Shown piece after piece: positions 1 through 9,838 of a stretch of DNA of 41,597 nucleotides. The number at the start of each line of letters is the position of its first letter. Positions within the stretch are counted from its first letter, which is position 1. The DNA comes from Actinomycetota bacterium (GTDB lineage: Bacteria > Actinomycetota > Actinomycetes > Nanopelagicales > Nanopelagicaceae), in the NCBI GenBank assembly GCA_003151395.1, contig PLXJ01000039.1:1-41597 (forward strand), read 5' to 3'. The translations under genes and the position numbers were made by a program. The notes beneath the pieces were generated by a model, which worked only from the letters and a program-made list of their open reading frames with translations, was not told where the DNA came from and made no database searches.

Positions 1-949
1 TCTGGCCGCCATCCGATGAGAAGAAAAAGACAGAAATAGGCTTCCCTTGATAATAAATAGCTTGCGCGTTACTTGGGTCGGTCTCAGTTGAAGTCACAGC
101 ACTAACCCAATTTTGTCCAACTCTGGGTTCTGACTCTTTTGCGTATCCAATGTAGGCCTGATCGTATTTAGTGTTGTAGACATTGCAGTCACACGCGACA
201 CGGAGCGTAAGGTGAGCTAATCCGTACGTTCGAGAAGCTATTGCTTGTGCCTGCAACGCAGCGGGAAGCCAACTTGAAGACATCTCGCTAATACCCAAGA
301 CATACTGATCTAGCGTCATCGTGGCGGTAATTTCGATCTTACTTCCGACCACTTTTAGTTGTACCTGTCCATATCGCAATTGAATAGATCCGGGACTTGT
401 GGTTACCTTTACGACGGAAAATGGAAGTGGTTTTGGTCCGGTCAGCCCGCCCGTCGGCGAAGGGAAGGCCGTCGTACCCGTCCAATAGACGTTCCAGAAC
501 GTTTGACCAGGGAACGATTGGGTTGGCGATCCCTTGTTGTACATGGACGCCACGATCTTTTTGTTAATTAATGAAAACTTATAGACGCTTGATCCATCAC
601 CTAGACCACCATTGTTTAAAGAACCATCGGGATTATTTGAAAGATCAATATTAGATCGCGTAAACCCGCTGGCCATTGCAATGGAGGCAGAACTCACCTG
701 GTGAGCAATATTTACTCTAATCAACTGGGTATCGGGAACTGCAACTACTTGAGTACCGGGAAACCAATAATTAACAATGGACTGCGCATCTTGACCCTCA
801 AGTGCCTGTCCTTCTGCGCCAATCTGACTCATTCCAACACCATGGCCGAATCCGGATCCAGTTAAAACAAAGTGTGGTGGGATAGTTGCCCCGAAAGCCG
901 TAGTCGGAACTATCACATAAACAAGCGCTAACAAGAGACGTTTCATCAT
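1..949 (-). CDS. SpoIID/LytB domain protein, C-terminal part cut off by window edge
   Basis: Predicted secreted protein of the SpoIID/LytB family, whose sporulation member is a peptidoglycan lytic transglycosylase; in non-sporulating actinobacteria the role is cell-wall related but not defined. The reading frame is open from ATG at 949 to the window edge (316 codons visible). It starts with a signal peptide (MMKRLLLALVYVIVPTTAFG), followed at about residues 32-43 by the family motif GSGFGHGVGMSQ. Further on are the SpoIID-like stretch LDQYVLGISEMSSSWLPAA and, at the very edge, FFFSSDGGQ, which resembles the conserved Ser-Ser/Gly-Gly motif. The start overlaps the stop of the glycosyltransferase upstream (TGATG), so the two are probably co-translated. 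A second ATG follows directly at 946. The C-terminus cannot be judged. Confidence 0.85.
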   Translation of the reverse strand, partial: MMKRLLLALVYVIVPTTAFGATIPPHFVLTGSGFGHGVGMSQIGAEGQALEGQDAQSIVNYWFPGTQVVAVPDTQLIRVNIAHQVSSASIAMASGFTRSNIDLSNNPDGSLNNGGLGDGSSVYKFSLINKKIVASMYNKGSPTQSFPGQTFWNVYWTGTTAFPSPTGGLTGPKPLPFSVVKVTTSPGSIQLRYGQVQLKVVGSKIEITATMTLDQYVLGISEMSSSWLPAALQAQAIASRTYGLAHLTLRVACDCNVYNTKYDQAYIGYAKESEPRVGQNWVSAVTSTETDPSNAQAIYYQGKPISVFFFSSDGGQ

Positions 950-1947
950 CAGATCAAACTTTTTGGCGAAGTAATGAAACCAATCCCCCAAGAAAAGTGC
1001 ATGGTTGCGAGAATTGCTGGCAACGAAACTTTCTCTTTCCAATCTCTTCCGATGACAAATGAACCGATGAGATTGCCGAGGAGATATAACCCTGCTGGTA
1101 AGAAAAAAATAGGGCTCAGAATCGAACCAAGGATGAGGGATAGAGCGGTTATCGCAACTGTTACAGGCGGCGCTAAATAGCGAAGGTTGATTGTTCCTTT
1201 GTGGTTGCGACTCACCGCGCGTCGCCAGCGACCATATTCGAAATACTGCTTAGCGAGCGCCCGAAAGTTTGGACGTGGCCGATAAGTCACGACAAGATCT
1301 GGGTCAAACCAAATGGTTCCACCTGCTTGGCGGAGTCGAAAATTTAACTCCCAATCCTGCGCCCGAGTAAATCGTTCGTCGTAACCACCGATGGCAAGCA
1401 AAGCTGTTTTGTTAAACACGCCGAGGTAGACAGTATCGGCGGGTCCCGGTTTTCCACCTGTGTGGAAGCGCGCAGCCCCCACTCCGAGCGGTGATCGCAT
1501 CGCAGTTGCGACGGCGCGTTCAAAAGCACCTATGCCCGAAGCCGCCATGATCCCACCAACATTTACCGCTTTCGTTTGATTCATAACCTTGACTGCATTG
1601 GCAATATAAGTCGGAGCGATTTCGGCGTGCCCATCGATGCGGCAAATGATCGAATATTTTGAGGCGCGAATAGCCCGATTGAGCGCGGCTGCAGTTCTCC
1701 CCGACGGATTTTCGACCAAGACGATGCGCGAATCTTTTGAAGCGAGCGCCTCTGCAATTTCATTCGTTCGATCGGTTGAGGGGCCAAGTGCCAGAATGAC
1801 CTCTAGCGGTCCTAGGTACTGCTGCGCCAATATCGCGGTGATCGCCTCCGCTAGGTAGCGTTCCTCATTCAAAATAGGCAGGACTACGGATACTCCCGCG
1901 GGACCACTGGCAGAAGTTTCTTCGGAATCTACATTTTGCTCGCTCAT
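949..1947 (-). CDS. Family 2 glycosyltransferase with C-terminal membrane segments (ExoA-like)
   Basis: Probable inverting GT-A glycosyltransferase, 332 aa, acting at the inner face of the membrane. The N-terminal nucleotide-sugar fold is visible: VSVVLPILNEERYLAEAI near residue 20, ILALGPSTDRTNEIA near 52, and an acidic metal-site motif, RIDGHAEI, near residue 103. A catalytic-type acidic region (GYDERFTRAQDWELNFRL) lies near 200. The C-terminal third has two or three hydrophobic segments (for example PVTVAITALSLILGSIL). The arrangement resembles ExoA-type succinoglycan glycosyltransferases; the true sugar and acceptor are unknown. It is co-directional with the SpoIID-like gene and divergent from a UDP-glucose dehydrogenase, so a role in a cell-surface polysaccharide using a UDP-glucuronate-derived sugar is a reasonable inference. 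Confidence 0.85.
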   Translation of the reverse strand: MSEQNVDSEETSASGPAGVSVVLPILNEERYLAEAITAILAQQYLGPLEVILALGPSTDRTNEIAEALASKDSRIVLVENPSGRTAAALNRAIRASKYSIICRIDGHAEIAPTYIANAVKVMNQTKAVNVGGIMAASGIGAFERAVATAMRSPLGVGAARFHTGGKPGPADTVYLGVFNKTALLAIGGYDERFTRAQDWELNFRLRQAGGTIWFDPDLVVTYRPRPNFRALAKQYFEYGRWRRAVSRNHKGTINLRYLAPPVTVAITALSLILGSILSPIFFLPAGLYLLGNLIGSFVIGRDWKEKVSLPAILATMHFSWGIGFITSPKSLI

Positions 1948-1956
1948 ACAGCGCTC

Positions 1957-1966
1957 ACGGTACCGT
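1957..1966. promoter_or_regulatory. Perfect 10-bp palindrome in the glycosyltransferase/ugd divergent spacer
   Basis: ACGGTACCGT is a perfect palindrome inside the 42-bp spacer between the two divergent genes, just upstream of the predicted -10 box of ugd. It could be an operator shared by both; no regulator is assigned. Confidence 0.3.
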
Positions 1967-1976
1967 TTAGGAGCGT

Positions 1977-1982
1977 TACTAT
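1977..1982 (+). promoter_or_regulatory. -10 box of ugd (leaderless start predicted)
   Basis: TACTAT ends 7 nt before the ATG at 1990, which puts the expected transcription start at or one base before the start codon. There is no ribosome binding site and no good -35 box. This supports 1990 rather than the in-frame codon at 1936 as the start. Confidence 0.5.
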
Positions 1983-1989
1983 CGGCGCA

Positions 1990-3303
1990 ATGACCTTAAA
2001 AATCTCTGTGATTGGTACCGGCTACCTCGGCGCCACCCACGCAACGTGCATGTCGAACCTTGGTTTTGAGGTTATCGGCGTTGATGTCGATCCCGCAAAG
2101 ATTGAAAGCCTGTCTGGCGGGACTATCCCTTTTTATGAACCTAGGTTGCAGGAACTTCTACAAACCGAATTGAAATCTGGACGACTCTCATTTTCTACAG
2201 ATTTCAACTCGATTAGCGATTGCGATGTCCATTTTATTTGTGTTGGTACCCCCCAAGTTGCTGATGGGTTAGCCGCGGATCTGACCTACGTTTTTTCCGC
2301 GCTCGAGGCCATCGCGCCTGTTATTAAGGATGGATCATTAGTTGTTGGAAAATCCACAGTACCTGTCGGCACAGCGGCCCGCCTCCGAGCAAAACTACTA
2401 GAGGTCAATCCAAATACTGACCTGGCATGGAACCCAGAGTTTTTGCGTGAAGGCTTTGCCGTAGAGGACACCTTAAATCCCAATCGTTTAGTCGTGGGAG
2501 TGACCAGCAGTAAGTCAGAAGAGATTTTGCGAGAGGTTTACGCGAGGAACTTGGCGGCACAAATTCCGTGGGTGGTCGCAGATCTTCCCACCTCCGAACT
2601 CGTCAAAGTAGCTGCGAATGCATTTTTGGCAACCAAAATCTCCTTCATCAACGCGATGGCTGAAATCTGCGAAGCCGCAGGTGGAGATGTCACGGTGCTG
2701 GCCAAGGCGATTGGATATGACCCGAGAATAGGAAGTCGCTTTTTACAAGCCGGCATTGGTTTTGGCGGAGGGTGTTTACCGAAGGATATTCGTGCCTTTA
2801 TGGCACGGGCCGAGGAACTTGGCGCCGAACAAGCACTCGAATTTTTGCGTGAGATCGACTCCATTAATTTACGGGCGCGAAGTCGAATGATTGATCTTGT
2901 CCGAAGAGATCTCTCCGAGGATTTGAGGGGCAAGAAGATTGCTGTTTTAGGCGCTGCATTTAAACCCGATAGCGATGATGTTCGAGATTCTCCAGCCCTC
3001 GATATAGCTGTTCAGATTCAGGCAGCTGGTGCAATCGTGAGCGTTCACGATCCGAAAGCGATACCCAATGCTCGCGCACGTTTTCCTGCATTGAACTTCG
3101 CCGAAAGTATCGAAGCGTGTGTTACGGATGCGCAGTTGGTACTTCATCTAACAGAGTGGAAGGTCTACCGCGAAATCGATCCGCTCAAATTAATTGGGTT
3201 GGTAAAGAGCCCAATTATTATTGATGGCAGAAATGCACTCGACCGAGATCTTTGGCGCTCTGCGGGATGGAATTTTAGAGCGCTTGGCCGATCCGAAAAT
3301 TAA
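1990..3303 (+). CDS. ugd: UDP-glucose 6-dehydrogenase
   Basis: Oxidises UDP-glucose to UDP-glucuronate with two NAD+, supplying uronic acid for surface polysaccharide. 437 aa, usual length. The N-terminal Rossmann domain begins [14 protein letters not shown] (residues 5-18). The motif KSTVPVGTA (121-129) and the segment [16 protein letters not shown] follow. The catalytic cysteine is C262 in [10 protein letters not shown]. The C-terminal UDP-binding domain has [14 protein letters not shown]. An upstream in-frame codon at 1936 would add 18 residues lying inside the divergent gene and ahead of the Rossmann start, so ATG 1990 is preferred. Its stop overlaps that of purE, which converges on it, by 4 bp. 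Its divergent neighbour is a glycosyltransferase that may use the product or a derivative. Confidence 0.93.
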   Translation: MTLKISVIGTGYLGATHATCMSNLGFEVIGVDVDPAKIESLSGGTIPFYEPRLQELLQTELKSGRLSFSTDFNSISDCDVHFICVGTPQVADGLAADLTYVFSALEAIAPVIKDGSLVVGKSTVPVGTAARLRAKLLEVNPNTDLAWNPEFLREGFAVEDTLNPNRLVVGVTSSKSEEILREVYARNLAAQIPWVVADLPTSELVKVAANAFLATKISFINAMAEICEAAGGDVTVLAKAIGYDPRIGSRFLQAGIGFGGGCLPKDIRAFMARAEELGAEQALEFLREIDSINLRARSRMIDLVRRDLSEDLRGKKIAVLGAAFKPDSDDVRDSPALDIAVQIQAAGAIVSVHDPKAIPNARARFPALNFAESIEACVTDAQLVLHLTEWKVYREIDPLKLIGLVKSPIIIDGRNALDRDLWRSAGWNFRALGRSEN

Positions 3304-3809
3304 AACCCGGTTCGAGTATTTCGCTTTGCATTGAGGGTTTTACCCTTTTGTAGCGATTCGACTTTTGCTTTCTCCATCATGGCGGCAATTTTTCCTGCAA
3401 TCGCGCTATCAGAAGCCCCGAGAATTCGAGCAGCCAGCAACCCAGCATTTTTTGAGTTGCCTATGCCAACGGTTGCAACAGGTATACCTGCCGGCATCTG
3501 GACAATAGACAGGAGCGAATCCATCCCATCCAATACTTTAAGTGGAACAGGGACGCCTATAACCGGAAGTGTTGTGGCAGCGGCCAGCATTCCTGGTAAG
3601 TGCGCGGCTCCTCCGGCACCAGCAATAATCACTTTGTAACCGGCAGCAACTGCCCCGTGGGCAAATGCCAACATTTCATCGGGAGTTCGGTGTGCGCTGA
3701 TGACATCAACGTCACAACCAATACCTAGTTCATCTAAGACTGTGGCGGCATCTGCCATCGTTGGCCAATCTGAATCGGATCCCATAACGATTGCAACATC
3801 TTTACTCAT
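3300..3809 (-). CDS. purE: N5-carboxyaminoimidazole ribonucleotide mutase
   Basis: Converts N5-CAIR to CAIR in de novo purine synthesis. 169 aa, class I PurE length. Family motifs are clear: [11 protein letters not shown] at residues 8-18 (phosphate-binding loop), [10 protein letters not shown] near 39 (containing the catalytic-type His) and [14 protein letters not shown] near 63. Translation likely starts inside the end of purK (8-bp overlap), so the two steps N5-CAIR synthase and mutase are coupled in a birA-purK-purE operon. No terminator is seen between it and the converging ugd gene. Confidence 0.95.
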   Translation of the reverse strand: MSKDVAIVMGSDSDWPTMADAATVLDELGIGCDVDVISAHRTPDEMLAFAHGAVAAGYKVIIAGAGGAAHLPGMLAAATTLPVIGVPVPLKVLDGMDSLLSIVQMPAGIPVATVGIGNSKNAGLLAARILGASDSAIAGKIAAMMEKAKVESLQKGKTLNAKRNTRTGF

Positions 3810-4926
3810 CGATGGCTCCGCTCAAATAATCAACCGCGTGACTTACTTCAGACCTTAAGTGTAGAAGATCGCTGCCAAGAAGGGTTACATGACCGACTTT
3901 TCGACCTGGTCGTAACTCCTTCATATACTGATGAATCTTGAGATCTGGCGTGCGAGCCATCAAGTGAAGATAAGGACGATATAGATCCGTACTCTTATCG
4001 GTTTCGATTCCTATGACATTTCCCATCACGGCGTATTGGGCTACAAGAGCAGTACTTCCAAGGGGCAGATTTAGCACCGCGCGCAAATGTTGTTCGAATT
4101 GACTAGTTACGGCGCCTTCGATTGTCCAATGCCCTGAATTATGTGGTCGTAGCGCCAACTCGTTGATAATAAGGCGATCGCCCACGACAAAAATTTCAAC
4201 TGCCATGACCCCAACGAGATCGATCCCTTGCGCGATTGCGAGCGCGATCTGCGCGGTCTGCGCGGCGAGGGCACGAGAAAAATTAGGAATTGGCGTAACA
4301 GTCTGGGTACAAATTCCATCGCGTTGAACAGTCAAAGTAGGTGACCATGTCGCTGCCTGACCATGGGGAGATCTAGCGACCATGACAGCAATCTCGTAAT
4401 CAAAGTCGAGTTTCTCTTCAAGCAGGAGCGTCTGACCAATTGAGTCATGAAGCGCTTTGAGAACCGCGAGGTCTTCAATGACAAAAACGCCTCGCCCGTC
4501 ATAACCCCCAGAGACGCGCTTTGCGATCAGCGGGAATTCGAGTTCGGGAGTTCCCCCTTCATATCGTTGCCATCTTGGATTAGGAAGACCGAGTTCTGAC
4601 ATTTTTTCGCGCATTACCAATTTATTTTGGCTATACACAAACGAATCAGCGCTCGGGAAAACTTTTGTTCCAGATGCTTCGATAGCGCTGATCAATTCTT
4701 GCGGAATCAATTCATGTTCGAAGGTAACAACGTCGCACGAGGAAGCCCATTCGAGAACTGCTGCAAAGTCGGTCAATGAGCCAACACGATGCGGAGCAAC
4801 CTGAGCGCCACTCTCGCTATCCGAGCCGGCAAATAAGGTGAGTGATATCCCTAAATCAATGGCTGGAGGAACCATCATTCGCGCAAGTTGTCCGGCGCCA
4901 ATAACTCCAACAATTGGGAAACTCAC
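3802..4926 (-). CDS. purK: N5-carboxyaminoimidazole ribonucleotide synthase
   Basis: ATP-grasp enzyme making N5-CAIR from AIR, bicarbonate and ATP. With the GTG start at 4926 it is 374 aa and begins [18 protein letters not shown], where homologues begin; an in-frame start at 4980 would add 18 residues and overlap birA by 44 bp, so the GTG is preferred (moderate certainty, no clear ribosome binding site). Seen: N-terminal nucleotide fold [13 protein letters not shown], the ATP-grasp segment [35 protein letters not shown], and the metal-site region [19 protein letters not shown]. The gene lies between birA and purE and feeds its product to PurE. Confidence 0.93.
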   Translation of the reverse strand: MSFPIVGVIGAGQLARMMVPPAIDLGISLTLFAGSDSESGAQVAPHRVGSLTDFAAVLEWASSCDVVTFEHELIPQELISAIEASGTKVFPSADSFVYSQNKLVMREKMSELGLPNPRWQRYEGGTPELEFPLIAKRVSGGYDGRGVFVIEDLAVLKALHDSIGQTLLLEEKLDFDYEIAVMVARSPHGQAATWSPTLTVQRDGICTQTVTPIPNFSRALAAQTAQIALAIAQGIDLVGVMAVEIFVVGDRLIINELALRPHNSGHWTIEGAVTSQFEQHLRAVLNLPLGSTALVAQYAVMGNVIGIETDKSTDLYRPYLHLMARTPDLKIHQYMKELRPGRKVGHVTLLGSDLLHLRSEVSHAVDYLSGAIDE

Positions 4927-4936
4927 ATTCGCGAGT

Positions 4937-5695
4937 CTACCGAAGATGAAGCACATCCCCCAAGCTAATGAGATCGCCATTTTCGAGAATCAATTGTCCT
5001 TCGATATCAACATCGATCGCTCGCCCGTTGATGCTCCCGCCATCCGGTAGGAGAACGGAAACCTCCATACCGATAGTCTGCGAAAGCGCGCGGTAGCTTG
5101 GTTTCAAATCTTCTCCGGAATTCCAGCGAGCAAAGAGTTCTTCAAAACTAGTCAATATGGCGGGTAATAGCGTGTTGCGATCAAGTTCGATCCCTGACTC
5201 AATGAAGATCGAGGAAGCGCTCGGCACGGGAAGTTCGGTTGGAATTGTTGAAACGTTGATACCTATTCCCACAATAATTCCGTTGCCGTGACGTTCACAC
5301 AAAACGCCGCATATCTTTCCAGAATCGGCAATCACATCATTTGGCCATTTAGTTTTAAAGTAATTCGAATCGGTTTCTTCATTTAGCGCGCGCGCGACCG
5401 CAATTCCTGCAAGCAGCGGAATCCATCCCCAGTTCAACTTTCGAGTGGGCTCGATATAGAAAGAGAAAAGTAAGGCAACGTTTGGCACCGATTCAAACTT
5501 TCGCTCCAACCTCCCTCTTCCAGCACTTTGAAATTCTGCAACTACACACTCGCCGTTACCAATCAGTTCGCTCTTCAAGAGATCCTGAGTAGAACTCACC
5601 TCAGATAACACACGTACCCGCCAGTATTTCGAAGGGAGGGCAGCGGAAATAATCGACTGATCAAGGTAAGCACGTATCACAGAAGCCTGCTTCAC
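4937..5695 (-). CDS. birA: Biotin--[acyl-CoA carboxylase] ligase
   Basis: Activates biotin as biotinyl-AMP and transfers it to the carrier lysine of biotin enzymes. 252 aa, catalytic and C-terminal domains only; there is no N-terminal helix-turn-helix, so it should not act as a biotin repressor like E. coli BirA. Motifs: SSTQDLLKSEL near residue 34, AGRGRLERKFES near 58 (family GRGRxxR motif; the usual Trp is Phe), KWPNDVIADSGKICGVL near 115. It starts with GTG 5695, 9 bp from the divergent carboxylase gene at 5705. The only visible biotin carrier target here is the alpha subunit at 8099-9838. Confidence 0.92.
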   Translation of the reverse strand: MKQASVIRAYLDQSIISAALPSKYWRVRVLSEVSSTQDLLKSELIGNGECVVAEFQSAGRGRLERKFESVPNVALLFSFYIEPTRKLNWGWIPLLAGIAVARALNEETDSNYFKTKWPNDVIADSGKICGVLCERHGNGIIVGIGINVSTIPTELPVPSASSIFIESGIELDRNTLLPAILTSFEELFARWNSGEDLKPSYRALSQTIGMEVSVLLPDGGSINGRAIDVDIEGQLILENGDLISLGDVLHLR

Positions 5696-5698
5696 TAG

Positions 5699-5704
5699 TA
5701 AAGT
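5699..5704 (+). promoter_or_regulatory. Possible -10 box of the carboxylase operon
   Basis: TAAAGT ends 6 nt before GTG 5711, with ATCACA at 5676-5681 as a 17-nt spaced -35 candidate lying inside birA. If real, transcription starts at 5711 and translation is leaderless from that GTG rather than from 5705. Confidence 0.35.
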
Positions 5705-7273
5705 GTGGATGTGACTGATGCGATAAATACTACTGCCGGCAAGATCAAGGATTTAAAAGCGCGCCTCGAAACGGCAACGCAGAGTGGATCCCCTGCAGCC
5801 ATCGAAAAGCGACACGCAGCCGGTAAGTACACAGCGCGCGAGCGAGTTATGAAATTGGTTGATGCCGACTCATTTGTAGAGTTCGATGCCTTTTCAACCC
5901 ATCACTCCGATAAATTTGGGATGAACAAATCGCATCCGTATGGTGATGGGGTAATCACTGGTTACGGAACAATTGATGGACGAACCGTCGCGCTCTCTTC
6001 ACAAGATTTTATGGTCTTCGGTGGATCACTCGGTGAAACTATGGGTAAAAAGATCGTCAAGGTAATGGAGTTCGCACTTAAATCCGGTATCCCGATGATT
6101 GGACTGAACGATTCGGGAGGTGCCCGCATTCAAGAGGGCGTGGCCTCTCTGAGTCAATATGGTGAAATTTTCAAACGAAACGTCCGCTCTTCTGGAGTTA
6201 TTCCACAAATTTCTGTGATTTTAGGACCTTGTGCTGGCGGAGCGGTTTACTCACCTGCCATCACAGATTTCACAATTATGGTGAATGAAACTTCACATAT
6301 GTTTATTACTGGCCCCGACGTGATTAAAGCGGTAACGGGTGAAGAAGTTGCAATGGAAGAACTCGGCGGAGCGGCAACCCACAACACCAAAACTGGAAAC
6401 TCTCATTACCTCGCAGCGGATGAAGATGCTGCGCTCGAATACGTGAAAGCGCTACTCTCATTTCTTCCGAGCAATAACCTTGATGACGCCCCAGTATTAC
6501 GCCCCACCGAATCAGATGGTGTCGCTCCGAGTGATCGAGCTTTAGATTCGTTGATACCTGACAATCCAAATAAACCATATGACATGCGCATCATCATTGA
6601 AGCGATTCTGGACGAAGCCAATTTCCTGGAAGTTCACGCGCTTTTCGCGCCAAATATCCTGGTCGGTTTTGGGCGCATTGAAGGCCGCTCAGTTGGAATC
6701 ATTGCAAACCAACCACAGAATTTTGCCGGAACTCTCGATATTGCTGCCTCCGAAAAGGCGGCTCGATTCGTCCGCACCTGCGATGCTTTTGGCATTCCCG
6801 TCGTTACCTTGGTCGATGTGCCTGGCTTCTTACCTGGAACCGAACAAGAATGGAATGGCATCATCCGTCGCGGTGCCAAATTGCTTTATGCATACGGCGA
6901 GGCTTCGGTGCCTTTAGTTACTGTGATTACCCGAAAGGCATATGGCGGTGCGTACATCGTTATGGGTTCTAAGCACCTCGGTGCTGATGTGAACCTGGCG
7001 TGGCCATCAGCACAAATCGCCGTCATGGGAGCTCAAGGCGCAGTAAACATTCTCTACCGGAAAGATATTGCCGAAAATCCAACGCGCACGCCAGAGTTAA
7101 TAAACGAATATGAAGAACAACTGCTCAACCCATACATCGCGGCCGATCGTGGGTTTATCGATGCTGTCATCGAACCGCACACAACGCGGAGTCAGATAAC
7201 TAAGGCGTTACGCGCTTTGGCTAACAAGCGCGTTGATCTACCGACACGCAAGCACGGAAATATTCCGCTTTAA
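5705..7273 (+). CDS. Acyl-CoA carboxylase beta (carboxyltransferase) subunit, AccD5/PccB type
   Basis: Transfers CO2 from carboxybiotin to acetyl- or propionyl-CoA, giving malonyl- or methylmalonyl-CoA. 522 aa, standard for the actinobacterial family with both crotonase-like halves. Typical signatures: [15 protein letters not shown] near residue 34, [14 protein letters not shown] near 106, [11 protein letters not shown] near 132, [12 protein letters not shown] near 174 (first oxyanion region), and [13 protein letters not shown] and [15 protein letters not shown] in the second half. GTG at 5705 is a conventional start; GTG 5711 is an alternative two codons in (see the -10 candidate). It is first in the operon beta-epsilon-maf-alpha. 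Whether acetyl- or propionyl-CoA is preferred cannot be told by eye. Confidence 0.93.
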   Translation: MDVTDAINTTAGKIKDLKARLETATQSGSPAAIEKRHAAGKYTARERVMKLVDADSFVEFDAFSTHHSDKFGMNKSHPYGDGVITGYGTIDGRTVALSSQDFMVFGGSLGETMGKKIVKVMEFALKSGIPMIGLNDSGGARIQEGVASLSQYGEIFKRNVRSSGVIPQISVILGPCAGGAVYSPAITDFTIMVNETSHMFITGPDVIKAVTGEEVAMEELGGAATHNTKTGNSHYLAADEDAALEYVKALLSFLPSNNLDDAPVLRPTESDGVAPSDRALDSLIPDNPNKPYDMRIIIEAILDEANFLEVHALFAPNILVGFGRIEGRSVGIIANQPQNFAGTLDIAASEKAARFVRTCDAFGIPVVTLVDVPGFLPGTEQEWNGIIRRGAKLLYAYGEASVPLVTVITRKAYGGAYIVMGSKHLGADVNLAWPSAQIAVMGAQGAVNILYRKDIAENPTRTPELINEYEEQLLNPYIAADRGFIDAVIEPHTTRSQITKALRALANKRVDLPTRKHGNIPL

Positions 7274-7485
7274 TGGCACACAGTAATGATTTTCCCCGAG
7301 AATTTCGTAAACTCGGTTTTACGATTCATGCTGGCACCCCGACGCAGGAAGAGCTACTTGCATTGACCCGGGCAATCGATGAGATTGAAAAAAATTCTCA
7401 TCCTCCGACCAAATATCGGAGTTCATGGGCTCGGCTAAAAATTCAGAGTTCGCTACCACGTAAGTGGGGAACGACGGCATCGTGA
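7273..7485 (+). CDS. Acyl-CoA carboxylase epsilon subunit
   Basis: Small actinobacterial subunit, 70 aa, that stabilises or stimulates the AccA-AccD complex. It shows the family pattern: a short N-terminal beta segment (FRKLGFTIHAGTPTQEELLAL, where homologues have G-x-P-T-x-E-E-L-A-A-L), a helix rich in Glu, and a C-terminal Trp/Arg-rich tail (SSWARLKIQSSLPRKWG). The start overlaps the beta-subunit stop as TAATG, and its stop overlaps the maf start as GTGA, so it is translationally coupled on both sides. Assignment rests on position and this short pattern. Confidence 0.85.
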   Translation: MAHSNDFPREFRKLGFTIHAGTPTQEELLALTRAIDEIEKNSHPPTKYRSSWARLKIQSSLPRKWGTTAS

Positions 7486-8102
7486 GTAAGAATATTATTT
7501 TGGCTTCGGCATCTCCCTCGCGCAGAAGAATCCTCGAATCGGTGGGGATTGCTCCACAGATTGTCGTAAGTGGTGTCGATGAAGAGACTCCAGAGCTCAT
7601 GGCGCTAAAGCCTGCAGATTTAGTAATTGCGCTTGCGATTTTAAAGGCACATACCGTTTACAACAACGAACCAGGGATACCAAATACCTTAATAATCGGC
7701 TGTGACTCCACATTTGAATTCGAAGGCGAATCACTAGGTAAGCCCATCACCATTGAAAATGCAGTTGCGCGTTGCCGGCAACTGAGCGGTAAAAGCGGTT
7801 TTCTGCACACGGGTCACTGCGTGATCGATACCGACCAAGGGATTGAAGTTGCTGATATCTCCACGTCAAAAGTGACCTTTGCGCATATGTCGGAGTCAGA
7901 AATCGCTAACTACGTTGCAACTGGTGAACCTTTAGAAGTTGCAGGTGGCTTCACTCTCGACGGTCATTCTGCGCCATTTATTTCACATATCGACGGTGAT
8001 CCGAGCGGAATCATCGGTTTATCACTGCCAACACTTCGAAAAATTACCATCAACTTAGGACTCGAATGGTCCGCAGTAGTACCAGTGAAGGCGGCCAAAT
8101 GA
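7482..8102 (+). CDS. maf: Maf-family nucleotide pyrophosphatase
   Basis: House-cleaning enzyme that hydrolyses non-canonical or modified nucleoside triphosphates; also called septum-formation inhibitor. 206 aa from GTG 7482, which overlaps the epsilon-subunit stop (GTGA). An upstream GTG at 7464 would add six residues before the family N-terminus. Motifs: [13 protein letters not shown] at residues 5-17 (phosphate-binding ASxSPRR), [16 protein letters not shown] near 73, [15 protein letters not shown] near 103, and [18 protein letters not shown] near 145. Actinobacteria commonly place maf between accE and accA, so this is inherited synteny; a functional link with carboxylation is not known. 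Confidence 0.92.
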   Translation: MSKNIILASASPSRRRILESVGIAPQIVVSGVDEETPELMALKPADLVIALAILKAHTVYNNEPGIPNTLIIGCDSTFEFEGESLGKPITIENAVARCRQLSGKSGFLHTGHCVIDTDQGIEVADISTSKVTFAHMSESEIANYVATGEPLEVAGGFTLDGHSAPFISHIDGDPSGIIGLSLPTLRKITINLGLEWSAVVPVKAAK

Positions 8103-9838
8103 GCAGCGTTGTGAAAAGGCAAATTTCATCCGTACTAATAGCAAACCGTGGCGAAATCGCAGTACGCGTCGCGCGCGCCTGTAGAGACCACGGCGTCAAG
8201 AGCATCGCTATCTACTCCGATGAAGATCGCAACTCACTACACGTCGCTACCGCCGATGAGGCTTACGCGCTCAACGGTTTATCTGCTGCCGAGACCTATC
8301 TGGATCAGAGCAAAATCTTGGCGATCGCAAAGGAATCTGGCGCCGATGCAATACATCCCGGATATGGATTCCTCTCCGAAAATGCCGGATTTGCGGAACT
8401 CATTATCGAAGCCGGTCTCATTTGGATAGGTCCACCGCCAGCCGCAATTCGTGAATTGGGTGACAAGGTATCCGCCCGAAAAATCGCCGCCAAAGTTGGT
8501 GCGCCACTTGTCGCGGGAACAAAAGATCCCGTGGACTCTCCCGAAGAAATCATTGCATTCGCAGCGGAACATGGCCTACCCGTTGCAATCAAGGCTTCCC
8601 ACGGCGGCGGCGGGCGCGGCCTAAAGGTTGCATTTACCATGGAGGAGATTCCGGAACTTTTTGCCTCTGCGGTCCGCGAAGCGATAACCGGTTTCGGTCG
8701 CGGTGAATGTTTCGTTGAACGTTATTTAGACAAACCACGCCACGTCGAAACCCAGTGTTTAGTCGATATGTATGGCAACGCCGTCGTCGTCAGCACCCGA
8801 GATTGTTCGCTGCAACGGCGCCATCAAAAATTGGTCGAAGAAGCTCCTGCGCCATTCCTTTCACAAGCCCAAATTGATCAACTGTACGCATCCTCTAAAG
8901 CCATTATGAAAGAAGTTGGATACGTCGGTGCCGGAACATGCGAGTTCCTCATTGGCCAGGATGGCACTATTTCATTTCTTGAAGTAAATACCAGACTACA
9001 AGTCGAACATCCGGTCAGCGAAGAAGTGACTGGTTTGGACCTGGTGCGCGAGCAACTAAGGATTGCGGCTGGTGAGGCAATTAATCCCCTCGATCCGATT
9101 ATCCGCGGACATAGTCTTGAATTTCGCATTAATGGCGAGGACCCCGGAAACGGTTTCCTTCCCTCGCTCGGAACTATTACCAAATGGGAGGTTCCTTCCG
9201 GCCCGGGAGTCCGCATCGATGCCGGCTTTGATCATGGCCACACTATTGGTTCACATTTTGATTCACTTTTGGCGAAATTGGTCGTCACTGGGGCAACTCG
9301 GATTGAAGCGATCGAACGAGCAAGGCGGGCTTTGCGCGAGTTCGAAATCGGGGGTCTCGCCACTGCGCTGCCCTTTCATCGAGCGATCGTCAACGATCCC
9401 AACTTCACAGAAGAGTTCAAGATTTATACCAGTTACATCGAGAATGAATTTGAGAACAAGATTCCCGCCTTTAACTTTAAAGAGGGCGTAACCGCATCGA
9501 AAATCGCATCACAAAAAGTGGTCGCAGAGGTAAATGGACACCGCTTTGAAGTCGTCTTGCACTCACAAGCTCCCAAGGAGAAACGCCATCGAATCAAGAG
9601 TAATAGCGTCGCAAGCAACTCTGGAAACTCGGTTGCAAGTCCCATGCAAGGAACCGTTGTAAAGATTCTGAAGGCAAATGGCGATCGCGTTGAAGTTGGT
9701 GACCTCATTGTCGTATTGGAAGCTATGAAGATGGAGCAGCCGCTTATCGCCCAGAGGGCCGGGGTGATTGGCCAACTCGGTATTGGGGTGGGTCAGACCG
9801 TTTCCAGTGGCCAACTCTTATGCGTTATTGAAGATTAG
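8099..9838 (+). CDS. Acyl-CoA carboxylase alpha subunit (biotin carboxylase plus biotin carrier)
   Basis: Carboxylates its own biotin with ATP and bicarbonate, then passes CO2 to the beta subunit. 579 aa from ATG 8099, which overlaps the maf stop (ATGA). Domains: biotin carboxylase N-terminal domain ([18 protein letters not shown], residues 11-28), ATP-grasp with the glycine-rich loop [15 protein letters not shown], active-site segment [20 protein letters not shown], biotin carboxylase C-terminal domain, a linker, and a C-terminal carrier domain with [11 protein letters not shown], where K544 is the biotin attachment site. The fused form corresponds to AccA/AccA3 of actinobacteria. The stop overlaps that of the converging BMP-family gene by 3 bp. 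Confidence 0.95.
   Translation: MSSVVKRQISSVLIANRGEIAVRVARACRDHGVKSIAIYSDEDRNSLHVATADEAYALNGLSAAETYLDQSKILAIAKESGADAIHPGYGFLSENAGFAELIIEAGLIWIGPPPAAIRELGDKVSARKIAAKVGAPLVAGTKDPVDSPEEIIAFAAEHGLPVAIKASHGGGGRGLKVAFTMEEIPELFASAVREAITGFGRGECFVERYLDKPRHVETQCLVDMYGNAVVVSTRDCSLQRRHQKLVEEAPAPFLSQAQIDQLYASSKAIMKEVGYVGAGTCEFLIGQDGTISFLEVNTRLQVEHPVSEEVTGLDLVREQLRIAAGEAINPLDPIIRGHSLEFRINGEDPGNGFLPSLGTITKWEVPSGPGVRIDAGFDHGHTIGSHFDSLLAKLVVTGATRIEAIERARRALREFEIGGLATALPFHRAIVNDPNFTEEFKIYTSYIENEFENKIPAFNFKEGVTASKIASQKVVAEVNGHRFEVVLHSQAPKEKRHRIKSNSVASNSGNSVASPMQGTVVKILKANGDRVEVGDLIVVLEAMKMEQPLIAQRAGVIGQLGIGVGQTVSSGQLLCVIED

Noticed and set aside
359-571. Plus-strand 70-codon frame at the left edge
   Set aside because: Antisense to the SpoIID-like gene, whose signal peptide and motifs are convincing; no homology pattern in the small frame.
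2538-2933. 131-codon minus-strand frame inside ugd
   Set aside because: Shadow of a strongly conserved dehydrogenase; low-complexity Ser/Ala/Arg product.
4927-4980. Longer purK start at 4980
   Set aside because: Adds 18 residues before the conserved VGVIGAGQL start and overlaps birA by 44 bp.
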